From NCBI GenBank assembly GCA_025928345.1, contig JAICJR010000002.1, positions 1 to 55,396 on the forward strand: DNA of 55,396 nucleotides, in the 5' to 3' direction. Positions 33,007 through 40,780 of this stretch are shown here, piece by piece. The notes under the pieces were generated by a model. That model did no database searches. It saw only the letters and a list, made by a program, of their open reading frames with translations, and was not told where the DNA came from. This DNA comes from Thermoleophilaceae bacterium. GTDB lineage: Bacteria; Actinomycetota; Thermoleophilia; Solirubrobacterales; Thermoleophilaceae. How positions within the stretch are numbered: position 1 is the stretch's first letter; every line of letters starts with the position of its first letter. The position numbers and the translations under genes were made by a program.

Positions 33007-34159
33007 GGCCCGTCACCAGAGGAGCGCACCCTGGCTTCCGGCGTGGGCGCGCTGGAGCCGCGCTGCGGCGGAGGAGCCGTGGACCGTCGGGGTCGAGGAC
33101 GAGCTGGTGCTTGTCGACCCTCGCACCTGGTCGCCCGCCAATCGCGCGGAAGAGCTCGTGGCAGCGCTGCCCGACCACGCCTCCATAGAGACACACGCCT
33201 GCGTCGTGGAGCTGAAGACGGCGCCGCACGAGACGGTGGCCGAGACGGTCGCCGACCTCGCGACGCTGCGTCGCCTGGCGTCCCGCCTGGTCGACGAGGA
33301 GCTCGGCCTGCGCCTGGCGGGCTCGGGCACGCACCCGCTCGCCACGGATTCCCACGTCGAGGTTTCCTCGAGCCCGCGCTACGCGGACATCGAGTGCATG
33401 ATGCGGGCGGTGGCCCGCCGCGAGCCCACGATGGCGCTGCACGTCCACGTGGCCGTGCCCCACGCCGAGCTGGCCGTGCGGGCGCTCGACGGCCTGCGCT
33501 GCGAGCTTCCGCTGCTCCTCGCGCTGTCAGCCAACTCTCCGTTCTGGCGCGGCCGCGACTCCGGCTTCGCCTCCATGCGCACGCCGCTCCTGTCGATGTT
33601 CCCGCGCTTCGGCATTCCCCGCAGGTTCGGCTCGTACGCGGCTTATGTCGAGGTGGTGAGTGGGCTGCTGCGCTCGCGGGCGGTGCCCGACCCAGGCTTT
33701 CTCTGGTGGGACGTCCGGCTCCAGCCGGGGCTCGGCACTGTCGAGGTGCGCATCATGGACGCGCAGACCAGGGTCGCCGACATCGCCCCGCTGGCCGCGC
33801 TCGTGCAGTGCCTCGTCTTCGCTCACGCAACTGCCGCGGAGCCGCCCGGGGTCGGTCAGGAGCTGCTCGCAGAGAACCGCTTTCTCGCCGCGCGGGACGG
33901 GCTGCGGGCGCAGCTCTCCTCCACGCCGGAGGGGCGCACCCGCCCGGCTGCCGAGTGGCTTGGCGGGATTATCGAGAGCTGCCGGCCGGCGGCGCAGGCG
34001 CTGGGTTGCGCCTCCGAGCTCGAGCACGCGCTCGCACTGGCCGAGGATCCCGGTGCGGTGCGCCAGCGCAGGCTCGCGGCGAGCGCCGGGCTCGGGGCGC
34101 TGCCGGCGCTGCTCAGCGCGGAGCTCGCCCCGGCGGAGCGGGTGGTGGTGGCGGCCTGA
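32999..34159 (+). CDS. Carboxylate-amine ligase, GCS2 (YbdK) family
   Basis: The ATG at 32999 overlaps the amidotransferase stop, giving 386 residues. GCS2 features are VGVEDELVLVDPRTWSPANRAEELV, CVVELKTAPHETVAE (Glu-rich active site), LRLAGSGTHPLA, and LHVHVAVPHAELAVRALDGLRCELPLLLALSANSPFW. Members form gamma-glutamyl amides or glutamate-cysteine bonds with ATP; the actual amine substrate is unknown. Coupling to an EgtC-like amidotransferase suggests a gamma-glutamyl compound that is made and then trimmed, perhaps a thiol or osmoprotectant. It ends 9 nt before the convergent CYTH gene. Confidence 0.9.
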   Translation: MLEARHQRSAPWLPAWARWSRAAAEEPWTVGVEDELVLVDPRTWSPANRAEELVAALPDHASIETHACVVELKTAPHETVAETVADLATLRRLASRLVDEELGLRLAGSGTHPLATDSHVEVSSSPRYADIECMMRAVARREPTMALHVHVAVPHAELAVRALDGLRCELPLLLALSANSPFWRGRDSGFASMRTPLLSMFPRFGIPRRFGSYAAYVEVVSGLLRSRAVPDPGFLWWDVRLQPGLGTVEVRIMDAQTRVADIAPLAALVQCLVFAHATAAEPPGVGQELLAENRFLAARDGLRAQLSSTPEGRTRPAAEWLGGIIESCRPAAQALGCASELEHALALAEDPGAVRQRRLAASAGLGALPALLSAELAPAERVVVAA

Positions 34160-34168
34160 GCGGCCGGT

Positions 34169-34813
34169 TCAGGCGGCGAGCAGCTCGGGGTACAGGCGCT
34201 CGCAGAGCTCGCGCACCTTGCCGCGCTCCGCCGGCGCGAGCGCGGAGCCAAACAGCTGCCTGAGCTGGTCGTCCGCGGCTTCGAGGTAGCGCTCCGCGAA
34301 CTCGGACTTGACCTCGACCTCGAGCCGCGTTTCACCCGGACCCACCGGGTACTCGAGACGGTCCCAGCTCAGCTCGAGCCGGTGCAGGCCCTGCACGTAC
34401 TCGTGTATCGAGCGGTTGTTTCGAAGCGCGCCGATCGCGTGGAGGCCGCCTCCGGGCGCGATGCTCGCCGCCTCGTGCACGACCTCGAGGAGGCCGTGCT
34501 CCGCGAGCAGCCGCTCGAGCTCGCCGCTCTCCTCGACGACCGAGTCCAGGAGGACGTTCACCTCCTTGCGCTGCTTCCCGCTCCGGCCAACCCGGCGTGA
34601 CGGGCCCTTCCAGGTGAGCTCCGCGCCCTGCTGGGTGTCGGTCATGCGGATACGCAGGGAGCAGCCTGCGCCGCGCAGGTCGAGCGCCTCTGTGTCGAAG
34701 TACGTATCTGTGATCGCGACGTTCTGCGAGCCCGCGAGCGTCAGATCCGCGAGCTCGATGGGGACGACCGCCGGATCCTCGCCCGTGTAGAGGTACTGGA
34801 GCTCGACCTCCAT
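34169..34813 (-). CDS. Stand-alone CYTH-domain protein
   Basis: The start is MEVELQYLYTGED (34813), giving 214 residues; the track ORF starts 69 nt earlier. The eight-stranded tunnel pattern is visible: DTYFDTEALDLRGAGCSLRIRMTDTQQGAELTWKGPSR, KEVNVLLDSVVEESGELERLL, LHRLELSWDRLEYPVGPGETRLEVEVKSEF. The usual ExExK start reads EVELQ, with Gln replacing the Lys that contacts triphosphate, so activity may differ from the CYTH-CHAD protein at 1-1210. Substrate unknown; inorganic triphosphate or a nucleotide is likely. It is divergent from the class 1 promoter at 34879. Confidence 0.85.
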   Translation of the reverse strand: MEVELQYLYTGEDPAVVPIELADLTLAGSQNVAITDTYFDTEALDLRGAGCSLRIRMTDTQQGAELTWKGPSRRVGRSGKQRKEVNVLLDSVVEESGELERLLAEHGLLEVVHEAASIAPGGGLHAIGALRNNRSIHEYVQGLHRLELSWDRLEYPVGPGETRLEVEVKSEFAERYLEAADDQLRQLFGSALAPAERGKVRELCERLYPELLAA

Positions 34814-34878
34814 CTCGGTCGCATATACCCCGGCTGCAGGGCCGGCAATCTGAGACCAGGGACGATCGGGGGAGGATT

Positions 34879-34923
34879 TCACCCACTTCGCATGATGGCG
34901 GGCTTAGCGGACGCGCATATGTT
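34879..34923 (+). promoter_or_regulatory. Class 1 stress promoter, PRC-barrel pair
   Basis: TCACCCACTTCGCATGATG (34879-34897) is followed after 33 nt by TATGTT (34918-34923), a near-consensus -10. The ATG at 34949 lies 25 nt beyond, so this transcript has a short leader. Confidence 0.78.
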
Positions 34924-34948
34924 CGGCGCCAGTCGCCGACAGGCACCC

Positions 34949-35293
34949 ATGGACTTCCGCACTCACAGCTTCCTGGCAAGCCACTTCCACGCCGCCTCCA
35001 CGAATGGCGGGGGCGACGTGCTGGTTGGCCTCGCGGTGGTGTTCGGCTGCTCACTCGTGCTGTTCGCCGTCGCGTGGTACATGCACGGCGGCGGCGACGA
35101 CGACTCGGAGCCGGGCGGAGGCGGAGGCGGCCCACGCGGACCCGACCGCCCCCCTGGCGGCCCCTCCTGGTGGCCGGACTTCGAGCGTCAGTTCGCACGC
35201 TATGCGGCCGGCTACGCGGAAGGGCGGGCGCGCTCCCGGGACCTGGTGGGAGCCGTCGCCAGTGACCGCACCGTCGTCCCGCCAGAGACCTGA
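34949..35293 (+). CDS. Small single-pass membrane protein
   Basis: The start is MDFRTHSFLASHF at 34949, after the class 1 -10, giving 114 residues. One membrane helix is clear (VLVGLAVVFGCSLVLFAVAWYMH, about residues 24-46). A glycine/proline-rich acidic linker (DDDSEPGGGGGGPRGPDRPPGG) and an aromatic cytoplasmic tail (WWPDFERQFARYAAGYAEGRA) follow. I recognise no family. Its TGA overlaps the ATG of the PRC-barrel gene (TGATG), so the two are translationally coupled. Confidence 0.75.
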   Translation: MDFRTHSFLASHFHAASTNGGGDVLVGLAVVFGCSLVLFAVAWYMHGGGDDDSEPGGGGGGPRGPDRPPGGPSWWPDFERQFARYAAGYAEGRARSRDLVGAVASDRTVVPPET

Positions 35294-35964
35294 TGCGCCT
35301 CGAGCTCGGCACACCCGTGCAGTGCAGCGGCGAGAAGCTCGGCGAGCTTGCGGACGTGGTGATCGATCCGGTCACCCGGCGCATCACCCACCTGGTGGTG
35401 AGCGGCGACGGAAACTTCCAGCAGGCCCGTCTCGTGCCCATCGGCCTCGCAGACCCGGACGGCGGAGCGGAGCTGTGCCTGCGCTGCTCGATCGAGGAGG
35501 CGGGTGGCTTCCAGCCCGTGCAGGACTTCGCCTACCTTCGTCTCGACGAGCTGCCGCCACAGGACCCTGAGTGGGACGTGGGAATCGAGCACGTACTGGC
35601 GGTCCCCTACTACCCGATGGGCGATCCCGGCGATATGGCGTACTCGTACGACAACCGGGTGGGCATGTCCTACGACCGCGTGCCGAAGGGGGACGTGGAG
35701 ATACGGCGGTCGAGCACCGTGATTTCGGACGACGGCGAGTTCGTCGGCACCGTGGACGGCTTCCTCGTCGACGACGACCAGCGCATCACCCATCTGGTGC
35801 TCGGCAGCGGTCACCTCTGGAGGCGGCGCAAGCTCAACGTTCCGATCGAAGCTGTGACCAAGGTGGAGATGGACAGCCTCGCCCTGAAGCTCAGCAGGCG
35901 CGAGGTGAGACGGCTACCGGCAGCGCGCGTTCACCGCTGGCACCTCACGGGTGCTGGGCGCTAG
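35293..35964 (+). CDS. Protein with two PRC-barrel-like domains
   Basis: This 223-residue protein has two similar halves: LGTPVQCSGEKLGELADVVIDPVTRRITHLVV (residues 5-36) and RRSSTVISDDGEFVGTVDGFLVDDDQRITHLVL (about 138-170). Both follow the PRC-barrel beta pattern also seen in photosynthetic reaction-centre H subunits and RimM. A linker with an unusual MGDPGDMAYSYDNRVGMSYDR segment lies between them. PRC barrels usually bind proteins or small molecules; in actinobacteria, stand-alone forms are often stress induced. Class 1 control supports that. The end overlaps the convergent lipoprotein gene by 20 bp. Confidence 0.85.
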   Translation: MRLELGTPVQCSGEKLGELADVVIDPVTRRITHLVVSGDGNFQQARLVPIGLADPDGGAELCLRCSIEEAGGFQPVQDFAYLRLDELPPQDPEWDVGIEHVLAVPYYPMGDPGDMAYSYDNRVGMSYDRVPKGDVEIRRSSTVISDDGEFVGTVDGFLVDDDQRITHLVLGSGHLWRRRKLNVPIEAVTKVEMDSLALKLSRREVRRLPAARVHRWHLTGAGR

Positions 35965-36406
35965 CTGCTCCGCGCTCGCGGGTCTTTTGCCGCTGGCGAG
36001 CGCGCCCCGCTAAGAAGATCCCGATCACCGCCGCGGCCACTGCGAGGCCGATCAAGAGCCAGCCCCACCATGGGATCCCGCCAGACGAGGACTCGCTCTC
36101 CTTGGAGCTCGGCGTCGCTTTGACCGTTGTGCTCGTCTTGTTCGTGATCGACGTGGTCTGCGATGGCGCGGTGCTCGTGGTGGTCTGAGTGACGGTTTTC
36201 GTCTGCGCCGGCGCCGTGACTGTGGCCGTCTTGGTGGGGGCTTCCGTGCTCGACGTCGGCACCGTGGCCGCCGCAAGCTTGTCCTGAGCCTTCGCGGCCG
36301 CCGTGGCCGCGCTCTCCTGCGCAGAGGTGCTCGACCCGCCACCACCACAGGCAGCGAAGCTCAGGGCGAGCACGGCGAGGATCGACACGGTTGCGCGGGA
36401 CCACAT
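35945..36406 (-). CDS. Thr-rich lipoprotein with C-terminal membrane anchor
   Basis: The start is MWSRATVSILAVLALSFAACGGGG (36406), giving 153 residues; the track ORF is over-extended. The lipobox SFAAC places the lipid-bearing cysteine at residue 20. A long Thr/Ser-rich region (residues 45-108, TKTATVTAPAQTKTVTQTTTSTA type) resembles a stalk that could be glycosylated. A single membrane helix (WWGWLLIGLAVAAAVIGIFLAG, about 113-134) and a basic tail (RARQRQKTRERG) end the protein. An anchor at both ends is unusual. The function is unknown. Confidence 0.75.
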   Translation of the reverse strand: MWSRATVSILAVLALSFAACGGGGSSTSAQESAATAAAKAQDKLAAATVPTSSTEAPTKTATVTAPAQTKTVTQTTTSTAPSQTTSITNKTSTTVKATPSSKESESSSGGIPWWGWLLIGLAVAAAVIGIFLAGRARQRQKTRERGAASAQHP

Positions 36407-36491
36407 GGCAGGGTCAAGTGTCGATCCCGGGCGGCGCCGTACACAAGGTTGTCCGCACCATTCACGGCCGGGTGCGGGCACCGGGCGCGTC

Positions 36492-36536
36492 TCACCTGGT
36501 TCGGACGATGCGCGCGGGGGCGTGCGGACCGATGCT
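36492..36536 (+). promoter_or_regulatory. Class 1 stress promoter, CPA1 antiporter (leaderless)
   Basis: TCACCTGGTTCGGACGATG (36492-36510) is a slightly divergent class 1 element. GATGCT (36531-36536) lies 33 nt after TCACCT and 6 nt before the GTG start. Confidence 0.72.
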
Positions 36537-36542
36537 GCGTCC

Positions 36543-37766
36543 GTGAAATGGGAGCTGGCGATCGTCTCGGCGTCCGTTCTCGCGGTGGCCGGGATTTCGC
36601 GCCGGCTGAATGACACTCCGTTAACGCCGGCGATGGTGTTCGTGGCCATCGGCCTCCTGGCGGGACCGCTCGCCGTCGACGTGGTCGGTCCCTCGCCCGC
36701 GGGAGCGACGGTGCGCACTCTGGCGGAGACGACGCTCGCGATCGTGCTGTTCTCGGACGCGTCCAAGATCAAGCCGCGACTGCTCAGGCGCGAGTCGGGC
36801 GTGCCGGTGCGGCTGCTCGCCATCGGGCTGCCGCTCACGATCGTCTCGGGCGCGGTGCTCGCGAAAGGCATCTTCGGCCACCTGAGCGTTGCCGAGGCCG
36901 TGGTGCTCGCGGTGCTCCTCGCGCCCACGGATGCCGCACTCGGCCAGTCCGTGGTCACCGAGCCGCGGCTTCCCTCGCGCATTCGCCAGGGACTGAACGT
37001 GGAGAGCGGGCTGAACGACGGCATCTGCGTGCCGCTCCTACTCGTCACCCTCGCGGTCGCGGACGTGGAGGAGAAGTCGGCCACGGGCCATCACGCGCTT
37101 GCCGTGCTGGTGGAGGAGATCGGTTACGGCGCACTCGGCGGCGTGGCCGCCGGGCTGGCCGCCGCCGCTGTCGTGATGCTCGGCGTTCGCCGAGACCTGA
37201 TCCGCGGCTCGTGGCTGCAGGTCATCCCGATCGCGGGCTCGGGGCTCGCGTACGGGTTGGCGCTCGGGTTCGGCGGTTCGGGCTTCATCGCCGCGTTCGT
37301 GGCGGGCGGCGTCTTCGGCGCACTCGAGAGCCGGGAGTCCGCGCACGCATCGCGGCTCAACGAAGAGGTGGGGGCGCTGCTCGGCGGGGTCACCTTCCTG
37401 ATCTTCGCCGCGGTGCTGCTCGGCCCGACGCTCGAGCACGTGAGCTGGCAGGCGGCGCTCTACGCGGTGCTCAGCCTCACCCTTGTCCGCATGCTGCCGG
37501 TGGCCATCGCGATGGCCCGGAGCGGTGCCAACTGGAGGACGGTCGCCTTTCTCGGATGGTTCGGCCCGCGCGGCCTCGCGTCGATCGTCTTCGCGGTGAT
37601 CGTGGTGCAGGAGGCCCATCTGGCGGGCGCTCAGACGATCCTCGTCGCCACCTATTTCGCCATTGGCCTGTCGGTCTTCGCCCACGGCATCACGGCGGCG
37701 CCGCTGGCCAAGCGCTACGCCCATTGGGCCGAACGGCACCCTCGGCCGAGTCCGGCGGAGACGTAG
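36543..37766 (+). CDS. CPA1/NhaP-type cation:proton antiporter
   Basis: The GTG at 36543 (VKWELAIVSASVLAVAGISRRL) is set by the class 1 -10 box 6 nt upstream; the track ORF starts 240 nt earlier. The 407-residue protein has about twelve membrane helices with CPA1 signatures: LLAPTDAALGQSVV (TD motif in the discontinuous helix) and LNVESGLNDGICVPLLLV (END motif of electroneutral antiporters), then FLGWFGPRGLASIVFAVIV. It exchanges Na+ or K+ for protons across the cytoplasmic membrane and would aid pH and salt homeostasis. There is no C-terminal regulatory domain. Confidence 0.93.
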   Translation: MKWELAIVSASVLAVAGISRRLNDTPLTPAMVFVAIGLLAGPLAVDVVGPSPAGATVRTLAETTLAIVLFSDASKIKPRLLRRESGVPVRLLAIGLPLTIVSGAVLAKGIFGHLSVAEAVVLAVLLAPTDAALGQSVVTEPRLPSRIRQGLNVESGLNDGICVPLLLVTLAVADVEEKSATGHHALAVLVEEIGYGALGGVAAGLAAAAVVMLGVRRDLIRGSWLQVIPIAGSGLAYGLALGFGGSGFIAAFVAGGVFGALESRESAHASRLNEEVGALLGGVTFLIFAAVLLGPTLEHVSWQAALYAVLSLTLVRMLPVAIAMARSGANWRTVAFLGWFGPRGLASIVFAVIVVQEAHLAGAQTILVATYFAIGLSVFAHGITAAPLAKRYAHWAERHPRPSPAET

Positions 37767-37819
37767 TCAGGCCACGGTGGACGCTATAGGGTGGGCGGTC
37801 CCGTCCCCCGTGCGGTGAG

Positions 37820-39658
37820 ATGAGTGCAGATTCGCCCAGCGCGTCCGGTTTAGTTGGGTCGCTGCGGCCTCGCGACCGGCTCATAGCGACCCTTGCGCTG
37901 GCGGCTGCCGCGGCCCAGGTCGCGGTCACCGCGGACGCTGACTTCCTCGCACACCCGGGCTGGCTCGCCGCCCAGAAGGCCGACTTCGTGCTCGGTCCGG
38001 TGCTGATCGGTCTCTACTGGCTGCGCGTGCGGCCGGGGAACCGGTTCGGCTGGCTGCTCATCGCCTTCGGGTTCATCTGCGCCGTTTACATCACGCAGTC
38101 GCTCACCACTCCCTGGCTGTTCGGCGTCGGCCTCATCTGGGAGAGCGTCATCTACCTGGCGACCCTGGTCTTGATCCTCACTTTCCCCAACGGGCGGCTC
38201 GACGGCATCGCCGCGAAGCTCGTGGTCGGCGCCGGGGCCGTGGCGGCCGCGCTCAACGTCGCGCTGGTCGTGATGCTGCCGGTGACGAACGCGGGCGGCG
38301 CGATTTCCGGCTGCCGGCAGCTCTGTCCGAAGAACGGCGTGGCCTTCGCGTCGAACCCGAGTCTCGCGCTCGACCTGATCAAGCCATTTCAGATCGTGGT
38401 GATCTGCGTGGCGGTGGCCACGGCCGCGCTCCTGATCTGGCGCATCGCCACGGGCACGCCGCCGCAGCGCAGCGCCCACGCGATCGGCACCTCGGTCGCG
38501 CTGCTCTTCACGGCGCTCCAGATCACGTTTCTGTCGCTGAACATCTTCGAAGTGAACGCGCCCGAGTTGACGAACGCGATCCAGTGGGCGTTCACGGCCG
38601 CGCGCGCCTTGATCTGGTACGGCTTCCTTTTTGCCCTCATCGCCGCGCAGCTCTTCGCCGGGCGCACGCTGCAGCGGCTCGTGCAGCAGTCCCTGCGGCG
38701 TCCCGGCCGGCGCGAACTCGAGGCGATGCTGCGCCGGCCGCTTGGGGATCCGAGCTTCGAACTGCGCTTCTGGGATTCGAAGCAGAACGAATGGCCGGGC
38801 GGCCTCGAGCCCGGCGCCGGAAATGCGGTGACGGTGGTCGAGCGCGACGGGTCGCCCGCGGTGGCGCTCATCCACGACGCGCAGCTCGACGATGACCCCG
38901 AACTGCTGCACGCGGCCGGCGCGATCGCGCTCCTGGCCGCCGAGAACGCCGAGCTCGACGCGGCCTGGAAGGACGCCGTCGACGATCTCCAGCGCTCGCG
39001 CGAGCGCATCATCAGCGCCGTGCACGACGAGCGGCACCGAGTGGCGGTCAACCTTCACGACAGCGTGCAGCAGCGCCTCGGCGCGCTGCGCCTGCGCCTC
39101 GCAATGAGCGCCGAGCTTGTGTCCGAGGAATCGCTCCGCAGCCGGCTGAACTCCATCGGCCAGGGGGTGGACGACGCGATCGAAGAGGTGCGCGAGGTCT
39201 CCCACGGGCTGTATCCGCACCTGCTGATCGAGCAGGGGCTCGCGCCCGCGCTCGAGCGGGCCGTGCTACCCGTCGAGGTCCGCCACAACAAACTCTCCCG
39301 GTACCCGGCCGAGCTCGAGCTGGCGGTGTATTACTGCTGCCTCGAAGCTGTTCAGAACGCAATGAAGCACGGCGGACCCGAGGTGACTGTGAGCGTGAGC
39401 CTCCAGGAGAGCGACGGTTCGCTGAGCTTCGAGGTCGCGGACGACGGGCCGGGATTCGACCCTTCGGCGGAGCGCGCCGGACTCGGGCTTCAGAGCCTGA
39501 AGGACCGCCTCGGCGGGGTGGGCGGGCAGCTGACGATCACGAGCGAGCCGGGGCGCGGCACAGTCGTCGCCGGGGCCGTTCCGCTGCGAGCGGGCTGGGC
39601 CCGCCGGGCGGCGCGCCTGCGCGGTCACTCGGGCGGCTCGCCCTCCAAGAGCGCCTGA
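37820..39658 (+). CDS. Membrane histidine kinase (NarL-family type)
   Basis: This 612-residue protein has about eight N-terminal helices (LIATLALAAAAAQVAV to ALIWYGFLFALIAAQLFAG, residues 20-275) and a linker like that of the kinase at 20044 (RRELEAMLRRPLGDPSFELRFWDSK). HisKA_3 (HRVAVNLHDSVQQRLGALRLRLAMS, His near 413) and HATPase_c (CCLEAVQNAMKHGG, VADDGPGF, GLGLQSLKDRLGGVGG) follow. The phosphoacceptor box has LHDS rather than LHDG. The same topology as the 20044 kinase without its PAS tail suggests the two are paralogues. It converges on the single-domain regulator at 39625, overlapping it by 34 bp. Confidence 0.9.
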   Translation: MSADSPSASGLVGSLRPRDRLIATLALAAAAAQVAVTADADFLAHPGWLAAQKADFVLGPVLIGLYWLRVRPGNRFGWLLIAFGFICAVYITQSLTTPWLFGVGLIWESVIYLATLVLILTFPNGRLDGIAAKLVVGAGAVAAALNVALVVMLPVTNAGGAISGCRQLCPKNGVAFASNPSLALDLIKPFQIVVICVAVATAALLIWRIATGTPPQRSAHAIGTSVALLFTALQITFLSLNIFEVNAPELTNAIQWAFTAARALIWYGFLFALIAAQLFAGRTLQRLVQQSLRRPGRRELEAMLRRPLGDPSFELRFWDSKQNEWPGGLEPGAGNAVTVVERDGSPAVALIHDAQLDDDPELLHAAGAIALLAAENAELDAAWKDAVDDLQRSRERIISAVHDERHRVAVNLHDSVQQRLGALRLRLAMSAELVSEESLRSRLNSIGQGVDDAIEEVREVSHGLYPHLLIEQGLAPALERAVLPVEVRHNKLSRYPAELELAVYYCCLEAVQNAMKHGGPEVTVSVSLQESDGSLSFEVADDGPGFDPSAERAGLGLQSLKDRLGGVGGQLTITSEPGRGTVVAGAVPLRAGWARRAARLRGHSGGSPSKSA

Positions 39659-39984
39659 AGGTCGACCGCGTGGAGGCGCTGCTTCGGCACGAAAGCGCGT
39701 GCCCCGCATGCGCGCGCGAGCTCGGCCGATGTGTCCGAGTCCACCGACATCAGCACGATCGCGAGCTCCGGCCATCTCCCGGTGAGCGACCGCGCGACGT
39801 TGAAGCCGCTCTCGCCTCCCAGGCGTACATCGAGGAGGACGGCGTCCGGCTCGAAGCGCTCGGCCGCGGCCATCGCGCCGCTCCCATTGCTCGCCTCGCC
39901 CACCACCTCGTGGCCGCGTCTCTCGAGGAGCTCGCGAACAACTTCCCGCCATTCGACTCGGTCGTCGACGATCAAGAAGCGCAC
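39625..39984 (-). CDS. Single-domain response regulator
   Basis: This 119-residue receiver starts at GTG (VRFLIVDDRVEWREVV), 7 nt downstream of TAGGCT, so it is leaderless. Key residues are the acidic pair in LIVDDR, the phosphoacceptor in AVLLDVRLGGESG, Ser in IVLMSVDSD, and Lys in AFVPKQRL. No output domain is present. It is convergent with and overlaps the membrane kinase at 37820, which is its likely partner. A similar kinase plus single-domain receiver pairing occurs at 20044/23158. Confidence 0.9.
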   Translation of the reverse strand: MRFLIVDDRVEWREVVRELLERRGHEVVGEASNGSGAMAAAERFEPDAVLLDVRLGGESGFNVARSLTGRWPELAIVLMSVDSDTSAELARACGARAFVPKQRLHAVDLQALLEGEPPE

Positions 39985-39991
39985 TTTCGCG

Positions 39992-39997
39992 AGCCTA
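39992..39997 (-). promoter_or_regulatory. Leaderless -10 box of response regulator
   Basis: TAGGCT (minus) lies 7 nt before the GTG at 39984. TCATCC-N5-GGATTC is present at 40024-40040 but 4 nt further away than in class 1 promoters. Confidence 0.5.
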
Positions 39998-40053
39998 GCC
40001 CACGGTTCTCCCCTAACCGGCGGGAATCCCTGGCGGATGACTAAGCGCCGGTG

Positions 40054-40086
40054 GTCCGGGGCGCGCCGCTGCCGGCGTGCCCGGAC
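40054..40086 (-). terminator. Hairpin terminator after DUF4386-like gene
   Basis: GTCCGGG...CCCGGAC with an inner GCGCCG...CGGCG(T)GC stem forms a long GC-rich hairpin 18 nt beyond the stop at 40105. Confidence 0.6.
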
Positions 40087-40104
40087 AACCTTCTGCGCGA
40101 GCCC

Positions 40105-40755
40105 CTAGTACTCCACCGCCACCGTGGCCGGCACACCGCGAGCCGGCCTGCCCACGAGCGTTCGCACCGCGTCGAGGAGCCCAAGGAAGAGGATCGCGAA
40201 CGCGATCACGACGACCGCCTTCGTCCCAGTGGCGAACCCCGCGCCCTCCCCGAGCGCACCGACGACGATCGCGGCGCCCGTGAGGCGGGACGCGCCCGCC
40301 CTAACGACGGCGATGCCGAGCAGGGCGAGCCCGATGTCGCCGAGGATCGAGACCGGCTCGAGAGCCGACACCGCCGCGCTCGAGTCGATCCGGTGAAGCG
40401 CTGCGGTGGCCTGCGCCGAGTTGAGGCCGCGCACCACGGACGGCATGGCGGCGGCCACACCGTTCTCGAAGAGCACGACGAGCGAGCCGAGCACGCCGAG
40501 GATGCCGCCGGCCACCGCGAGTCCCGGCGCATGACGCGCGACTGCAAGCGCCAGCCAGATGATGCCGCCCATAAGGAGCACGATCGAGATCGTCTGCAGC
40601 GTGAGCCCCGCGATCACGGCACCGCGGTGGTTGGCGATCGCGGCTGCCCGATCGGCCGCCTCGTCCGACAGCGTGGGGTGCACGACTACGCCTGCCATCA
40701 CTACAACGGGAGCGGCGAGCAGAGCGCCGAAACCGCTGATGTTTGCCTTCGTCAA
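40105..40755 (-). CDS. Polytopic membrane protein (DUF4386-like)
   Basis: I choose TTG at 40755 (LTKANISGFGALLAAPVV), which has a clear ribosome-binding site (GAAAGGAAGG) upstream, giving 216 residues. Five to six hydrophobic helices are seen (FGALLAAPVVVMAGVVVHPTL, VIAGLTLQTISIVLLMGGIIWLALAVARHA, GILGVLGSLVVLFENGVAAAMPSV, LGDIGLALLGIAVVRAG, AVVVIAFAILFLGLLDAV). It resembles DUF4386-type uncharacterised membrane proteins, although the match is by pattern only. It is divergent from the decayed kinase and ends at a hairpin terminator. Confidence 0.7.
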   Translation of the reverse strand: MTKANISGFGALLAAPVVVMAGVVVHPTLSDEAADRAAAIANHRGAVIAGLTLQTISIVLLMGGIIWLALAVARHAPGLAVAGGILGVLGSLVVLFENGVAAAMPSVVRGLNSAQATAALHRIDSSAAVSALEPVSILGDIGLALLGIAVVRAGASRLTGAAIVVGALGEGAGFATGTKAVVVIAFAILFLGLLDAVRTLVGRPARGVPATVAVEY

Positions 40756-40780
40756 CTCGGCCTTCCTTTCGTTCGAGTGA

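Noticed and set aside
32137-34159. Naming the amidotransferase and GCS2 genes egtC and egtA
   Set aside because: The folds fit, but lengths and family (YafJ and YbdK types) differ and no egtB, egtD or egtE is in the window.
40024-40040. TCATCC-N5-GGATTC before the response regulator at 39984 as a ninth class 1 site
   Set aside because: It is 37 nt, not 33 nt, from the TAGGCT -10, and the second half-site is poor. Every accepted site has exactly 33 nt.
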